From Muribaculum sp. An289 (GTDB lineage Bacteria; Bacteroidota; Bacteroidia; Bacteroidales; UBA932), in the NCBI RefSeq assembly GCF_002159555.1, contig NZ_NFIV01000001.1, positions 62,001 to 126,000 of the forward strand: a DNA stretch of 64,000 nucleotides, in the 5' to 3' direction. Below are positions 1-9,785 of the stretch, piece by piece (within the stretch, counting starts at the first letter, position 1; every line of letters begins with the position of its first letter). Both the position numbers and the translations under genes were made by a program. Under the pieces are notes generated by a model. That model did no database searches, had not been told where the DNA came from, and was given only the letters and a program-made list of their open reading frames with translations.

Positions 1-1263
1 TGGCAGATTTATATCCGTGATCTTGTAGGTATTTCCAACCTCAACACGGAAAGCCTCACTATCAGTAGTTGGTATTGTAAGCCCTCGTTTATCTGTGAAA
101 GGTATTAGGGTGAATTGCTTTTTAGCGTGATCATATCCACCATCAGCCTTAACCTCAAACTGTTGCCCGGCAAGCCTACCAGTAATGAAAGTGATCTTTG
201 CCGTAACTCCATTGATAAGATACTTCGTACCGTTATCGTCCTTTTCGTTAAGGTCGAAGTCCATAGTATCATCAACGAATGAGTTTATATCATCCTCCAC
301 AATAGCCGTTACCACTCCTGTACGCTTCGGATATATATCATCATATTGTGCGCCATCCTCTTCACTCCCTATTTCCTGTGCCAGTTCCGCATCCTCAATA
401 TAACGCTTATTATCATCATCAATGCCTATCATTTCACTGTTTGCCGGGATAACCGTACCGTCAGCCAACGTATGCTCATTCTTATTCATACGCTTAGGGT
501 ATGGAAGTTGCAAGCGTTCTGAATAGTTCCTGTAGTCACTTCGTATGTTGGTAGTTCCACCCTCCACCCAAAGACGGGTGATAATGGCTTTATCATCCAC
601 CTTTTGATCTTTCAGAGTGAACAGTCCACCACCTTTCCCCCACTCGAAATAATCGCTTCCGTTAGGTGGCACTACCTTTGTCCCGAACTTTCCGATATGG
701 ATCGTGCGCACACCGTTGTTTTGGGTGATACGGAACTCCAGCTTGAAATTATTATCGCTACATAGCGATTGCAAAACCTGTAGGCAGTTCTGCTTTGAGA
801 ATGATATTGTGCGTGGCTCTGTGTCCGGGCAATTCGCTTCATCAAAAGCCCATAATCCCGGATAGTCACGGTTCATGTTGTATATGATCACCTTGACAAA
901 ATCCCGAATGGAATAGGTAAGATCAAAAGTCATGGAAGTAGATTTTCCGCTTTCGTCTGTATTCCTGTATTGGGTTTTCATCAGTTCATACATCACGCCA
1001 TAGAATACTGCATCATACTGGTAGTATCTATCCGTTTTCATTTCACGGGTGGCACGTGTGCGGATCGTGTATTCTTCACCGCACACTATGATCTTATCGC
1101 CTTTCTCGAAGTCAAGCAATTCAGTGGAGATAATAGACAACTGTATGTTATCATCCCCCATCAAAGATATGTTCTGCGTTGCCGATTTTACGGTACAGAA
1201 AGGATCTCTGCTGAATAGCTGTATAGTACCCCCTTTTCGCTTGATTACTTCAATTTCTCCCAT
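1..1263 (-). CDS. Phage tail protein, partial (tail-tip / endopeptidase-like)
   Basis: An open frame of 421 codons starts at ATG 1263 (MGEIEVIKRKGG...) and runs off the left edge without a stop, so the 3' end is missing. The product is a beta-rich soluble protein with phrases such as FVKVIIYNMNRDYPGLW and LWVEGGTTNI. This fits the tail-tip or prophage-endopeptidase-type proteins that follow the distal tail protein in siphophages. It overlaps the end of the upstream tail gene by 19 bp, which suggests translational coupling. The family is inferred mainly from position after the tape measure and distal-tail-like genes. Confidence 0.7.
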   Translation of the reverse strand, partial: MGEIEVIKRKGGTIQLFSRDPFCTVKSATQNISLMGDDNIQLSIISTELLDFEKGDKIIVCGEEYTIRTRATREMKTDRYYQYDAVFYGVMYELMKTQYRNTDESGKSTSMTFDLTYSIRDFVKVIIYNMNRDYPGLWAFDEANCPDTEPRTISFSKQNCLQVLQSLCSDNNFKLEFRITQNNGVRTIHIGKFGTKVVPPNGSDYFEWGKGGGLFTLKDQKVDDKAIITRLWVEGGTTNIRSDYRNYSERLQLPYPKRMNKNEHTLADGTVIPANSEMIGIDDDNKRYIEDAELAQEIGSEEDGAQYDDIYPKRTGVVTAIVEDDINSFVDDTMDFDLNEKDDNGTKYLINGVTAKITFITGRLAGQQFEVKADGGYDHAKKQFTLIPFTDKRGLTIPTTDSEAFRVEVGNTYKITDINLP

Positions 1264-2429
1264 ATTACGATCGCATTAGTGGAAAATTCCTCTATATCCT
1301 CAATTACACCGCTAACAATAATGTCATATTCCCCGGCTTCTTCGTAGGTGTGTTCCAAAGCAACATCCGTCCCATGCACATTAAATGTATGGCTTCCATC
1401 GCCCCAATACACGTTAAGGAACTTCGTGCTTGTAACGGTTATGGTTGCTTTGCTGTTGGCATTCCCAATATGCCGTAAAACCCTCTTCACTGGCTCACAT
1501 TCAACCAGCTTCAACGAGAATGTACCAACCATAATATCGTTGTTGTAAGTTCCCCAAGTCTTATCCACATCTACATCATCAGGTACATACACTTCATATA
1601 CCAACGGTTTTGCTTTTCCGTCATACTCGCATTTCAGGCGCACTGTACCCTCCTTGTCGAATTGTTCCATGAAGAGATTAACCCAGTTTACAAACTCCGA
1701 TCTGCTGGAAGCCTCTATAAAGCAATCAAGCGTGATCGTGCGCTCCTTGTACCGTGGTCGCTTCAAGTCAATAACCTTTCCGTGATAGTTATCCCAATCC
1801 ACTTCCAAACTTTCTTTCCTTTCCAGTCTGCCAAGAAGCCCGGAAGAAGCGGAAACATACACGCCAAATTCTTTTATGTTCTTTCCGTCTATGTAGTATT
1901 CCACATCTGTATTTGCCTGTAGCTTCATTACCTCCGTAGGTGTCTTTGCCACATTGAATAAACGCAACTCATCAATGAGTGATTGAGTACCGTTAAGGCT
2001 TTCATCATTCAATGATAGACCTTTCGGAGTGCCGGATATGGTTTCTTTGAATATACGGCTTGTGTTCTGGTAAACCTCGAAAGTGTTGCCGGACTTCACA
2101 AAGGCAAAGAAATACCAGTTCTTAGGCATTACGTTCACCCACTGCTCCAGATAATTATCCACACCGTCAAAGTTCAAGAGCCAGCCAAGTTTGCTTGTTG
2201 CCGGGTACACATAGCAAGACAATGTGAAATCGCCGCTGAAAGGGATAGCCTTTTCTGTCTGGCACTCACCAGCACCATTCATAGACAAAGATTTTCCGCT
2301 CTTCGCTATTTTGGAGAATGTAGCACCATCAGAAAGCGTTGCATCAGCCCTGCTTAATGAAAAATCGTATGCTTTACTGCCGTCTGGATCGTCAAATGGC
2401 AAATAGAGGATTAAATTATTGTCTATCAT
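1245..2429 (-). CDS. Phage tail protein with LamG-like N-terminal domain (distal-tail type)
   Basis: 394 aa. Residues ~1-170 look like a concanavalin/LamG jelly-roll (LYLPFDDPDGSKAYDFS near the start, then FTLSCYVYPATSKLGW and LIDELRLFN). The rest resembles a siphophage distal tail protein, with KERTITLDCFIEA and a strand-rich C-terminus. It lies downstream of the tape measure in the leftward late operon, where the distal tail protein is expected. A LamG module on such a protein could bind surface glycan during adsorption; that is inference. It overlaps the next tail gene. Confidence 0.65.
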   Translation of the reverse strand: MIDNNLILYLPFDDPDGSKAYDFSLSRADATLSDGATFSKIAKSGKSLSMNGAGECQTEKAIPFSGDFTLSCYVYPATSKLGWLLNFDGVDNYLEQWVNVMPKNWYFFAFVKSGNTFEVYQNTSRIFKETISGTPKGLSLNDESLNGTQSLIDELRLFNVAKTPTEVMKLQANTDVEYYIDGKNIKEFGVYVSASSGLLGRLERKESLEVDWDNYHGKVIDLKRPRYKERTITLDCFIEASSRSEFVNWVNLFMEQFDKEGTVRLKCEYDGKAKPLVYEVYVPDDVDVDKTWGTYNNDIMVGTFSLKLVECEPVKRVLRHIGNANSKATITVTSTKFLNVYWGDGSHTFNVHGTDVALEHTYEEAGEYDIIVSGVIEDIEEFSTNAIVIWEKLK

Positions 2430-2430
2430 A

Positions 2431-2937
2431 TCAATAAGTATTTTTATTTGTTCGTATTATTTTTACCTTTCCACCAACTGTTTCAACGGTTGCATTACCG
2501 TACACATTAACCAGTACCTCCGCATCACCGCCAGCCACAGCGATAGCAAGGTATGAGTTATCGAATATGTCAATGGTTACAATAGCATGATCGCCCACAT
2601 TCACAGAGGCTTTGGAGTTGTGCCGGATATAGATGTTTGAAACAGCAAACCCGTCATACTCCAACATCGCTTTGCAGTCACCGTTCAACACTACATCTTT
2701 CCTGTTTTTCTCCACAACTTCATCATCCACATATACACCGTAATCCTCACACTTTCCTTTGAAGTTCGTGCGTAGGAAGTCCAGTGTTGGATAATCATTC
2801 TTTATACAGAAGTCTATCCCCCGTATATACAATTCAGCAAGGGAATCCACGCCCAAATCCGGTTTGAGCTTCATTTGCCATAAACGGCACAATCCCTTTG
2901 CTATCCCATCCTGTTTGATTTGGTGTACCAGTTCCAT
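2431..2937 (-). CDS. Uncharacterised tail-region protein
   Basis: 168 aa, not recognised. The N-terminal third is helical (MELVHQIKQDGIAKGLC...). The C-terminal half has short alternating strands (AIVTIDIFDNSYLAIAV, AEVLVNVYGNATVETV) that look like a small beta-solenoid. It sits 2 bp after the tape measure stop and 1 bp before the LamG tail gene, so it is almost certainly co-translated with tail genes. A tail accessory or tail-tip role is inferred from position only. Confidence 0.6.
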   Translation of the reverse strand: MELVHQIKQDGIAKGLCRLWQMKLKPDLGVDSLAELYIRGIDFCIKNDYPTLDFLRTNFKGKCEDYGVYVDDEVVEKNRKDVVLNGDCKAMLEYDGFAVSNIYIRHNSKASVNVGDHAIVTIDIFDNSYLAIAVAGGDAEVLVNVYGNATVETVGGKVKIIRTNKNTY

Positions 2938-2939
2938 AA

Positions 2940-5900
2940 TTACGATATTCCTTGTGATAATAATGAGTTGTCTTTGTTCTCTATCCTTTTCAAAGTTTCC
3001 TTTATCTCCGTAAGCTCATCGGCACTAATTTTAGTGTTCTGCGCTATCTGGATTTGATAGATAATGTTCTGCCTCATAATAGCTATCTGGTCGCTCTGGT
3101 TGATCACAAAGGCATTCAACCGTCCGGCAATCACTCCGCCCGTTTCCTCGCTCATCGAAGTAACAGCACCAGTAAGGGGATCGGATTCCTCTTCTTCATC
3201 TGTCTGATCCTTGATCCAGTCACCTACACCCTCCAAAGCCATATTGAATTTGTCCGCTCCCTCCTTTACCATTTCCTCAAACCGTTTCTTTTCATAGTCA
3301 GAAAGCACATTATCCTGCATGGCTTCTCCAAGATACAGAACGGCATCATTAATGGCTTTTGCAAGGAACTGGCGTTTCAATGCTTCTACAACCGCATTTT
3401 TCAGCGTTTCTTTTGTCACTTCTCCCAATGCCTTTGCTGCATCTTCACCTTGACAATAGGCATCTACAAGCGCATCGGCAAAATCATCAATGGCACTTTG
3501 AACATCTGTTCCGGCAAGCGTTTCAAGCATATTTCGCTCCAGATCCTCAATCTGTGTGTCAATGTCCTTAATGGCTTCTTCCAATTCTGCAATCTTGTTG
3601 TTGTCGGTGTCTTTTTTGTCTTTTTCCGCCTGTATCCGCTGCTTGATAAGCTCCTGTTGTTCCCGGAGATTCTGTTTCTGCAATTCATAGATAGCAAACA
3701 TATCCCCGTTGTTTTGCTCTTGCTCTAAAGCATTTTTTAGCTCCTTGATTTGCTTTGTAAGTTGGGCATACCTTATGAAGTCCCAGCTTTGACGGGCTAC
3801 AACCGCCTGTTGCTCCAATGCGGCTATCTCATCCTTTATCCCTTGTATGCGCTGCTCATGCGCTGCCCTTTCCTCATCGCTGTAAACCCAGAATGTCTGG
3901 TCGTATGAGTGTTGCAGTCTGTCAAAGGCATTTGATAGCTTATCAACATCCATCTGTATATTCTGAATCCTTTCCTCCAGTTCATCATCATTGTTAAACA
4001 GTCCGGCAATCCACTGGATAGCCTGTAAAGCAATGGATATGGCGGCAAGGATAACAGAGCCTTTTTCAGCCGTTGCTATGGCTGCTGACATGGCGATACC
4101 AGCGGTGGCAACACCCTGTATCATCTGGATAGTGGATTTGCCAGTCTCACCAAGTAAATCACCCAGTACATCGCAACTGTCTATGGCATCATTAACGAAG
4201 TTGAAACACCCCTCGGTGGCAGATGCTAAATTCTTCCAATCCGTTTTTATATTACCGCTGGAATGCTTAGATTTTTGTTCAGCCGTTCCAAAAACAGATT
4301 TTATTGCATTCCCTAATGATTTAAACGGATTTACATCAAGGATCTTTTGTTTAGCCTCATCCAACCTATCCAATACGGCTTTCATATCCGCTGGATTCAG
4401 ATTCATATCAGAGGTATTCATCTTACTTTGAATATCTCTTACCAACTTATCTATTTGCTCCACTGTCAAAGCATCAAGATCCGTAAACAGATTACGCCAA
4501 CTGTCGCTCTGCATAAGGAATGAAGCATTTAAGGCGGAAAGTGCCTCATTCTCGCCCTCGTTCAGCTTAGCCATTATTTCTTCATTGTTTTGTGCAATGG
4601 CTTGTGATCGCAACATCGCATATTCATCCTGAATGGCTTTCTTTTGTTCCTCATAACTTCTGTAATTATTCAGTATCTTATCCTGAATTTCTTTATCCGC
4701 TTCCGCCTGCTTCTCCGATATGAATAGGCTTGCTTCCGCTTTCTCATCTTCACCTACCAGCCCTGTACTTCCGCTTACAAGCCTTTCTTTGGCATCGGCT
4801 ATGGCTTGTACCCTCTCTGCAAGTGTGCTTGATTGCGATATTGCTTCCGTCACACTTTCCTTGAAAAGATCCATTGCGGACTTTGCGCCCGTGATCTCAT
4901 CATATTGCATATTCAGGGAAATAAGGTGGTTTCTCTCGCCCTCTGTCAGTGTTCCGGCTTCTTTCTTCTGGTTCATTTCTGCTATCTGGTTTTCCAGATA
5001 TTGTTTGAATGAAGCACCGCCTTTCAGTAAGTTTGCGAACTGTGTGTTCGCCACATCTTCGCCCAGATTACGCACCCAGCGGAAATACAACTCATACTGC
5101 TGTTTTTTGTAGGCTATTTCACCATCAAACAACTTATTTTGATCTCTCTGATAACTGGTATTCTCAATGCTTCTTCTCTCATCGAATCCGGCTTGCTCCG
5201 TTGCAGTCAATCCACCCATTCCGGCTGCTTTACGTGCTTCCTCCAGTTCTCTTTTCTCTCTGTCTATGCGATCCAGATTCTCTTTGTGCTGTAAGTCCAG
5301 AATGGCTTTACGTTTCTCATAGCCATCTTCCATGATAGAGATACGTGCCTCTTCCAGTTTCCGATCCGCTTCCAGTTGCTTGTCTTTTAACGGATCTACC
5401 TTGTCAGCCTGTCTGGTAGTTGTCTTTGGTAGTCTTGATTCCAGCCCACTTATGGTTTTCGTCAGTTCCTTATATTTGGCACTATTGATAACCACATTTG
5501 AACGCTCTTCTTTAAGCTGCTTGATACGCTCATTTATGCCGGATTCAGTGTTAAGGTTGTCTGTCTTTGTGTCCCTTGCTCCCGTCAGTTCATCCATTAG
5601 CTTTTTGAGGCTCTGTAGTTCTGTTGTGTCAGCCTCAACCTTTACTTTCTTGGCATTGAGCGTGTCTATTTGGGTTTGAGTTTCCTGTATCTTCTTATCA
5701 AGCTCTTCAAAGGACATACTTACATAGTCCACACTGTCTGTTACTGGCGTGGCATCCTTTGGGGCAAAATAGGCACTAAGGCTATTATCAACTTGGTTAA
5801 TAGCCTCGTTCATTTCCTTAGCCTTGTTTATCTGTGAGGTCAAGTAGGATTCTACTATACCCTTGAATCCGGCTATCTCTGCATCGGTGGCTTTGGTAGC

Positions 5901-8291
5901 TGCCTTTGTAGAGTTCAAGATGCTTGCTACAACCTCATTATATTGCTTAGTGAACGCATCCCCGGACATGGAAGCAAGCAACTTGGCATTATCCTCAATC
6001 TGGCTTCTTATGGCTTCCTGTACAGCACCTCCCATGTTCCGTATGTTTTCAGATGCTTCATATATCGGTACTTCGTATGTATCACCTCCAGTTGAGCGGT
6101 TTGTTACTGTCCGTTTCTTTCCTGTGTCATAGCTTGCATTTCCCAATCTCTTTATGAAGTTGTCATAATTTTCATCTGACTTCTCCAGATATTCCTGTAG
6201 TTCCTGCTCGACATACTTAGCCTTGATCTTTTCGGCTGTAGTCTGCTGGATTGCGGCTGTCAGTTCGGCATACTTCAATTTCTGTTGGTCTATGGTGGCA
6301 TTCTCATCAAGCAAAGTCTTGTTGTATTCCTTGCATATAGCATTGATTTTACGAATGGCATCACCATGAGTTTTCGTGCCTTTCTCCGTATTGCGAAGAA
6401 TGGCAAACAACAAATCCAGATTATCAATCTGCTTCTTTGTCGTGTCCTGAAACTCTCCCATTGCATCGGTGGCTTCCTCTTCGGAACTTTTGAACAATGT
6501 TAGCGCACTGATCAGCATTCCAACCAGAGAAAGAATCCATCCGATCGGATTACTCTTCATGGCAAGCCAAAGCGACTTCATCGCAAGTGTCGCTTTGTTT
6601 GTGATAGAGGTTAGTGCAGTCGTTATAGCCCCCTGCGTTGTCTTTGCCGCTGTATCGGCTACAGAGGCTGCTGTTGCCTGCCTTGTAGCTGTAGCCTCCA
6701 ACTGCTTACGTTTGGTGTAAAAGTCCGTTTGAGCGGCTAATGCGGCTTTTCTGGCGGCACTCTGGTTGTCTTGCGCTGCCTCCAGTTTCTTTTCAGCCGT
6801 GGCGATCCTTGTTGCATCCCCGGCTTGCCTTGCCCAATACAGTTCATACCGTGCCATTTCGGTTGCTTGCATGGCAGAAACAGCCGTTTGTTTGGCGGAT
6901 TCAACTTTTTGTGCTGCTGCCTTGACATCGGTACGCATAGCCTCCAGAGTGGCGGCATTGTTTCTTTGCTTCGCTGCCACTTCTTGCTCCAGAGCGGCAC
7001 GATATACAGCACTCTTAGCCGATAGATCGGTTTTGCTAAGTGCTTCCCTTTGCTCAACAGTCAATACAGAAGTAGCTACAGCCTCATAATTGGCAGAAGA
7101 GGCGGTAAGGTTAAGGTTGGATAAGTATTCCTGCTGTTGTGCTGTCAAAAGTTGCTGTATGGTGGCAATACGGAGTTTCTTTACCAGATTGGCTTGCTCT
7201 TCCGCTGTAAGCTCCTTTTGCAATGCGGCTACATGGGCTTGTTGTACAGCTGTCATAGCCTTTATTTGTGCCGCTGTCTGCCCTGTAATGGTGGCTTCTG
7301 CTTTCAGTAAGGCTATCTTTGCCTGTTTAACCGTGTTGTCTATCAAAGCAACCCCGGTATATCCCTTTGTGGCAAGTGTATTCAGCATTATTGCCGCCTT
7401 GTAGCTTCCATAGGCAATAGTAACAGCCTGTACAATACGGATAATCTCATCCATATTCTCTACAAGGTCTATAGCACCCTGAATAGCTCCAGCGAACAAA
7501 TCTTCATTATCCTTGCCGATCTTGTTAAGCGCACTATCCCAAGCATCGCCCAAGTTTGAAAGCATACCAGTAAGCGATTTGCTTTGCTCTTGCATGAGGT
7601 TGAAATATATTCCTCCCTCACTGGTCATGTTCTTAAATGCTTTCTCTACTTCCGGGAAGCCAACTTTTCCCTCTGTAACCAGCTTGTTAAGTTCTTGCCT
7701 ATCTACGTTAAGCACCTTTCCCAACTCTTCATAGATAGGAATACCACGCCCGGCAAACTGGCGAATATCCACCGTGTATGCCCTGCCTTGCGATCTCAAT
7801 GTTCCATAGAGGTAGATAAGATCTCCAAGTGGCGCACTCACACCAGAAGCCACATTACCAAGCATCACGATCTCATCTACCACGCTTCCCACATTTGATC
7901 CGAAAGCAAGCATCTGTTTTGCTCCTTGCGCTATACTGGTAAGGTCAAACGGAGTTTTAGCGGCTGTATCTACCAGTTGCGACATAAGCACCTGTGATTT
8001 TTCGGTGCTTCTCAACATGGTATTGAAAGCCAGTTCAAGTTGCTGGAACTGCCCACGCACTTGCACAATGCTCTGAACAAGGCTCATCATTCCTTGCCCA
8101 ACAAGGTAGGAAACGATATACCTTGCCCCGTTTTGCGCAAAGGTCAGAAACGATTGCTCCATGCGGTTTGCTTCCAGCACGGCATTATCAGAGGCGTTTT
8201 TGATATACCGCCCCATCGCTTCGCTTGACACTTTGAAATCATCTATATCAAGAGTGGCTTTGAATGCTAATGCTCCACCTATATTTTCCAT
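2940..8291 (-). CDS. Tail tape measure protein
   Basis: 1783 aa, the largest gene of the prophage. Residues ~80-220 match the conserved tape-measure N-terminal region (GAKQMLAFGSNVGSVVDE..., QFAGRGIPIYEELGKVL). Long Ala/Gln/Lys-rich coiled coil follows, then a hydrophobic segment near residues 570-600 (NPIGWILSLVGMLISALTLF), further coiled coil, and a second hydrophobic helix in the C-terminal third (AAISIALQAIQWIAGLF). The protein sets tail length and is packed inside the tail tube. It comes directly after the tail assembly chaperone frames, the canonical order. Confidence 0.93.
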   Translation of the reverse strand: MENIGGALAFKATLDIDDFKVSSEAMGRYIKNASDNAVLEANRMEQSFLTFAQNGARYIVSYLVGQGMMSLVQSIVQVRGQFQQLELAFNTMLRSTEKSQVLMSQLVDTAAKTPFDLTSIAQGAKQMLAFGSNVGSVVDEIVMLGNVASGVSAPLGDLIYLYGTLRSQGRAYTVDIRQFAGRGIPIYEELGKVLNVDRQELNKLVTEGKVGFPEVEKAFKNMTSEGGIYFNLMQEQSKSLTGMLSNLGDAWDSALNKIGKDNEDLFAGAIQGAIDLVENMDEIIRIVQAVTIAYGSYKAAIMLNTLATKGYTGVALIDNTVKQAKIALLKAEATITGQTAAQIKAMTAVQQAHVAALQKELTAEEQANLVKKLRIATIQQLLTAQQQEYLSNLNLTASSANYEAVATSVLTVEQREALSKTDLSAKSAVYRAALEQEVAAKQRNNAATLEAMRTDVKAAAQKVESAKQTAVSAMQATEMARYELYWARQAGDATRIATAEKKLEAAQDNQSAARKAALAAQTDFYTKRKQLEATATRQATAASVADTAAKTTQGAITTALTSITNKATLAMKSLWLAMKSNPIGWILSLVGMLISALTLFKSSEEEATDAMGEFQDTTKKQIDNLDLLFAILRNTEKGTKTHGDAIRKINAICKEYNKTLLDENATIDQQKLKYAELTAAIQQTTAEKIKAKYVEQELQEYLEKSDENYDNFIKRLGNASYDTGKKRTVTNRSTGGDTYEVPIYEASENIRNMGGAVQEAIRSQIEDNAKLLASMSGDAFTKQYNEVVASILNSTKAATKATDAEIAGFKGIVESYLTSQINKAKEMNEAINQVDNSLSAYFAPKDATPVTDSVDYVSMSFEELDKKIQETQTQIDTLNAKKVKVEADTTELQSLKKLMDELTGARDTKTDNLNTESGINERIKQLKEERSNVVINSAKYKELTKTISGLESRLPKTTTRQADKVDPLKDKQLEADRKLEEARISIMEDGYEKRKAILDLQHKENLDRIDREKRELEEARKAAGMGGLTATEQAGFDERRSIENTSYQRDQNKLFDGEIAYKKQQYELYFRWVRNLGEDVANTQFANLLKGGASFKQYLENQIAEMNQKKEAGTLTEGERNHLISLNMQYDEITGAKSAMDLFKESVTEAISQSSTLAERVQAIADAKERLVSGSTGLVGEDEKAEASLFISEKQAEADKEIQDKILNNYRSYEEQKKAIQDEYAMLRSQAIAQNNEEIMAKLNEGENEALSALNASFLMQSDSWRNLFTDLDALTVEQIDKLVRDIQSKMNTSDMNLNPADMKAVLDRLDEAKQKILDVNPFKSLGNAIKSVFGTAEQKSKHSSGNIKTDWKNLASATEGCFNFVNDAIDSCDVLGDLLGETGKSTIQMIQGVATAGIAMSAAIATAEKGSVILAAISIALQAIQWIAGLFNNDDELEERIQNIQMDVDKLSNAFDRLQHSYDQTFWVYSDEERAAHEQRIQGIKDEIAALEQQAVVARQSWDFIRYAQLTKQIKELKNALEQEQNNGDMFAIYELQKQNLREQQELIKQRIQAEKDKKDTDNNKIAELEEAIKDIDTQIEDLERNMLETLAGTDVQSAIDDFADALVDAYCQGEDAAKALGEVTKETLKNAVVEALKRQFLAKAINDAVLYLGEAMQDNVLSDYEKKRFEEMVKEGADKFNMALEGVGDWIKDQTDEEEESDPLTGAVTSMSEETGGVIAGRLNAFVINQSDQIAIMRQNIIYQIQIAQNTKISADELTEIKETLKRIENKDNSLLSQGIS

Positions 8292-8292
8292 A

Positions 8293-8511
8293 CTAAATTA
8301 AACCTTTGACATAGTTCTTAATATCTTCTTTCGTTTTGAGTTCTCTACGGATAACCTTTCCTCCTGTTTTTGGCTTCGGTAATCCGTTCTCATCCGTTTC
8401 TGTTTTCGGAATCGGCTTTGTCCTTGCCATATCCGCCATCATCATCTCTACATTCATCCAAGAGATACCCCAGAGCAAGTAATCATAACTCCAGCTGAAC
8501 ATTTTCAGCAA
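8293..8511 (-). CDS. Tail assembly chaperone, downstream frame (gpGT-like extension)
   Basis: 72 codons as listed from a TTG codon; first ATG nearby is 8502 (MFSWSYDYLLWG...). The frame is open upstream past the stop of the preceding chaperone gene: codons before it read VTGLNSPWGNRAELLK, and openness continues back beyond position 8590. It lies in the -1 frame relative to the upstream gene. This arrangement is that of siphophage G/GT-type chaperones, in which a minor product is made by ribosomal frameshifting before the tape measure. No independent ribosome binding site is obvious. Translation by frameshift is inference. Confidence 0.6.
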   Translation of the reverse strand: MLKMFSWSYDYLLWGISWMNVEMMMADMARTKPIPKTETDENGLPKPKTGGKVIRRELKTKEDIKNYVKGLI

Positions 8512-8546
8512 TTCCGCACGATTACCCCACGGGCTGTTTAGCCCGG

Positions 8547-9191
8547 TTACTCTATCATATCCGCTCTGCTCTTCGGTTTCGTTTTCCCTACTTCCTTGAT
8601 TGATATGATAGAGGATGTAAAACCCCCGGCATTCATCATCTGGCTTATCACATCGGCAAGTTGCTTCAAACGTGGTACAGTCAGATGCTCAATGAAGAAA
8701 TCACGGAGTACCTTTGTCTGTTTGTTTACTGGATTAGCGATTGAGCCGTTGTTGATTACTGCAACTGCGGCTATCTCCGCCATGAGGGAAATGTATTTGA
8801 AATACTTTTTTGCTTCCTGCGTTGGTTGCTCCTGTATCTTTTCCTCATTGAGTTCTATTTGTAGGTACAGTTTCCTCAAATAGTCAATAGTACCCAGATA
8901 CAGAGGCTTCACATGGAACTGGCGCATATATACTTCTACCATCTTCCCCTTATCCGTGTCCGGCATTTCCATTACTGACACATTCCAATCTTTAGGAATC
9001 CGCCTGTCATGCCATACCTTGACATGGTTAGGGAAATGCTTGTTCCACCAACGTACCCACTTTGGAGGCTTCACCGGGTTAATCTTCAAAGGCACGGAGA
9101 ATTTCACCCCCATATCCAGAAGTGCCTGTATCGCTTGCTCTTCTATTTCAAGCTGTTGTTCTCTTGTCAGTTCTTTTGGCTTTTCTTCCAT
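8547..9191 (-). CDS. Tail assembly chaperone (gpG-like)
   Basis: 214 aa, acidic and helical (MEEKPKELTREQQLEIEEQAIQ...), placed between the major tail protein and the tape measure, where siphophages keep the tail assembly chaperone. The C-terminus (VGKTKPKSRADMIE) overlaps an open -1 frame that leads into the next ORF. The string GGGAAAAC at 8588-8581 (read on the minus strand) is a candidate slip region, though it is not a perfect XXXYYYZ heptamer in the zero frame. Identity is from synteny more than sequence. Confidence 0.6.
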   Translation of the reverse strand: MEEKPKELTREQQLEIEEQAIQALLDMGVKFSVPLKINPVKPPKWVRWWNKHFPNHVKVWHDRRIPKDWNVSVMEMPDTDKGKMVEVYMRQFHVKPLYLGTIDYLRKLYLQIELNEEKIQEQPTQEAKKYFKYISLMAEIAAVAVINNGSIANPVNKQTKVLRDFFIEHLTVPRLKQLADVISQMMNAGGFTSSIISIKEVGKTKPKSRADMIE

Positions 9192-9203
9192 AGATATTTC
9201 TGT

Positions 9204-9242
9204 TAAAAAGAAAGCCCCCTACGTTGCTTGCAGGAGGCTTTC
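9204..9242 (-). terminator. Rho-independent terminator after major tail gene
   Basis: On the minus strand a 10-11 bp stem (GAAAGCCTCCT / AGGGGGCTTTC, one mismatch) with an 11-nt loop is followed by TTTTT. It lies 22 bp after the major tail gene and just before the tail chaperone gene, so it probably lowers expression of distal tail genes relative to capsid and tube genes. Confidence 0.8.
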
Positions 9243-9264
9243 CTGTTACATAAAAGCATCAGGA

Positions 9265-9774
9265 TTACGCTTTAGTCGGATCGGTCATAGCCTCATCAAT
9301 TTGCAACTCGGCTTGATACTGGATCGTGAGCGGCACAAGGCAGATACCCGTTGAAGAGTAGGTAATCTCGAACTTCGGAATGATCCTCACATTCGGGCAA
9401 CCGATAAACAAGCCCTCTTCCGGCTGCTGCCAAATGGCAAATTCCTTATAAGGCAGTTTCTTAGGTCTTACCCACTTACGGTTAGGAGTTTCCCCCTCTA
9501 CAGTTCCGCCAAAATAGCGTGCAAGCAAATCCAGATCTGGATCCATCAGCGAAAGTGCCAATGTGGTTTCAGTTTCGCCTACCTGTGTAATCTTCTTGCT
9601 TGAAGTTTCTGACTTATGTACCGTTGTTTCAGGGTCAGAATCGGTAAGCTGGCAAGTGTCTTGATACACATCGCCAAGATCTTTCCAACCAGCGCCTTTT
9701 GCTGGCATAGTACCGTCAGCTCCCGCATCGGCAACATAGATCTTCTTCAATCCCATTGTTGATAATACTGGCAT
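9265..9774 (-). CDS. Major tail tube protein
   Basis: 169 aa. Features of siphophage tube subunits are visible: an N-terminal LSTMGLKKIYVADAGADG, a central QVGETETTLALSLMDPDLD strand region, then YKEFAIWQQPEEGLFIGCPNV and a C-terminal LVPLTIQYQAELQID. It polymerises around the tape measure to form the tail tube. It lies between the tail terminator-like gene and the chaperone gene, and a strong terminator follows, consistent with high expression. Confidence 0.8.
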   Translation of the reverse strand: MPVLSTMGLKKIYVADAGADGTMPAKGAGWKDLGDVYQDTCQLTDSDPETTVHKSETSSKKITQVGETETTLALSLMDPDLDLLARYFGGTVEGETPNRKWVRPKKLPYKEFAIWQQPEEGLFIGCPNVRIIPKFEITYSSTGICLVPLTIQYQAELQIDEAMTDPTKA

Positions 9775-9785
9775 AGTCGTAAAAT

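Noticed and set aside
3054-3728. 224-codon open frame on the plus strand
   Set aside because: Antisense shadow inside the tape measure gene with no recognisable protein character.
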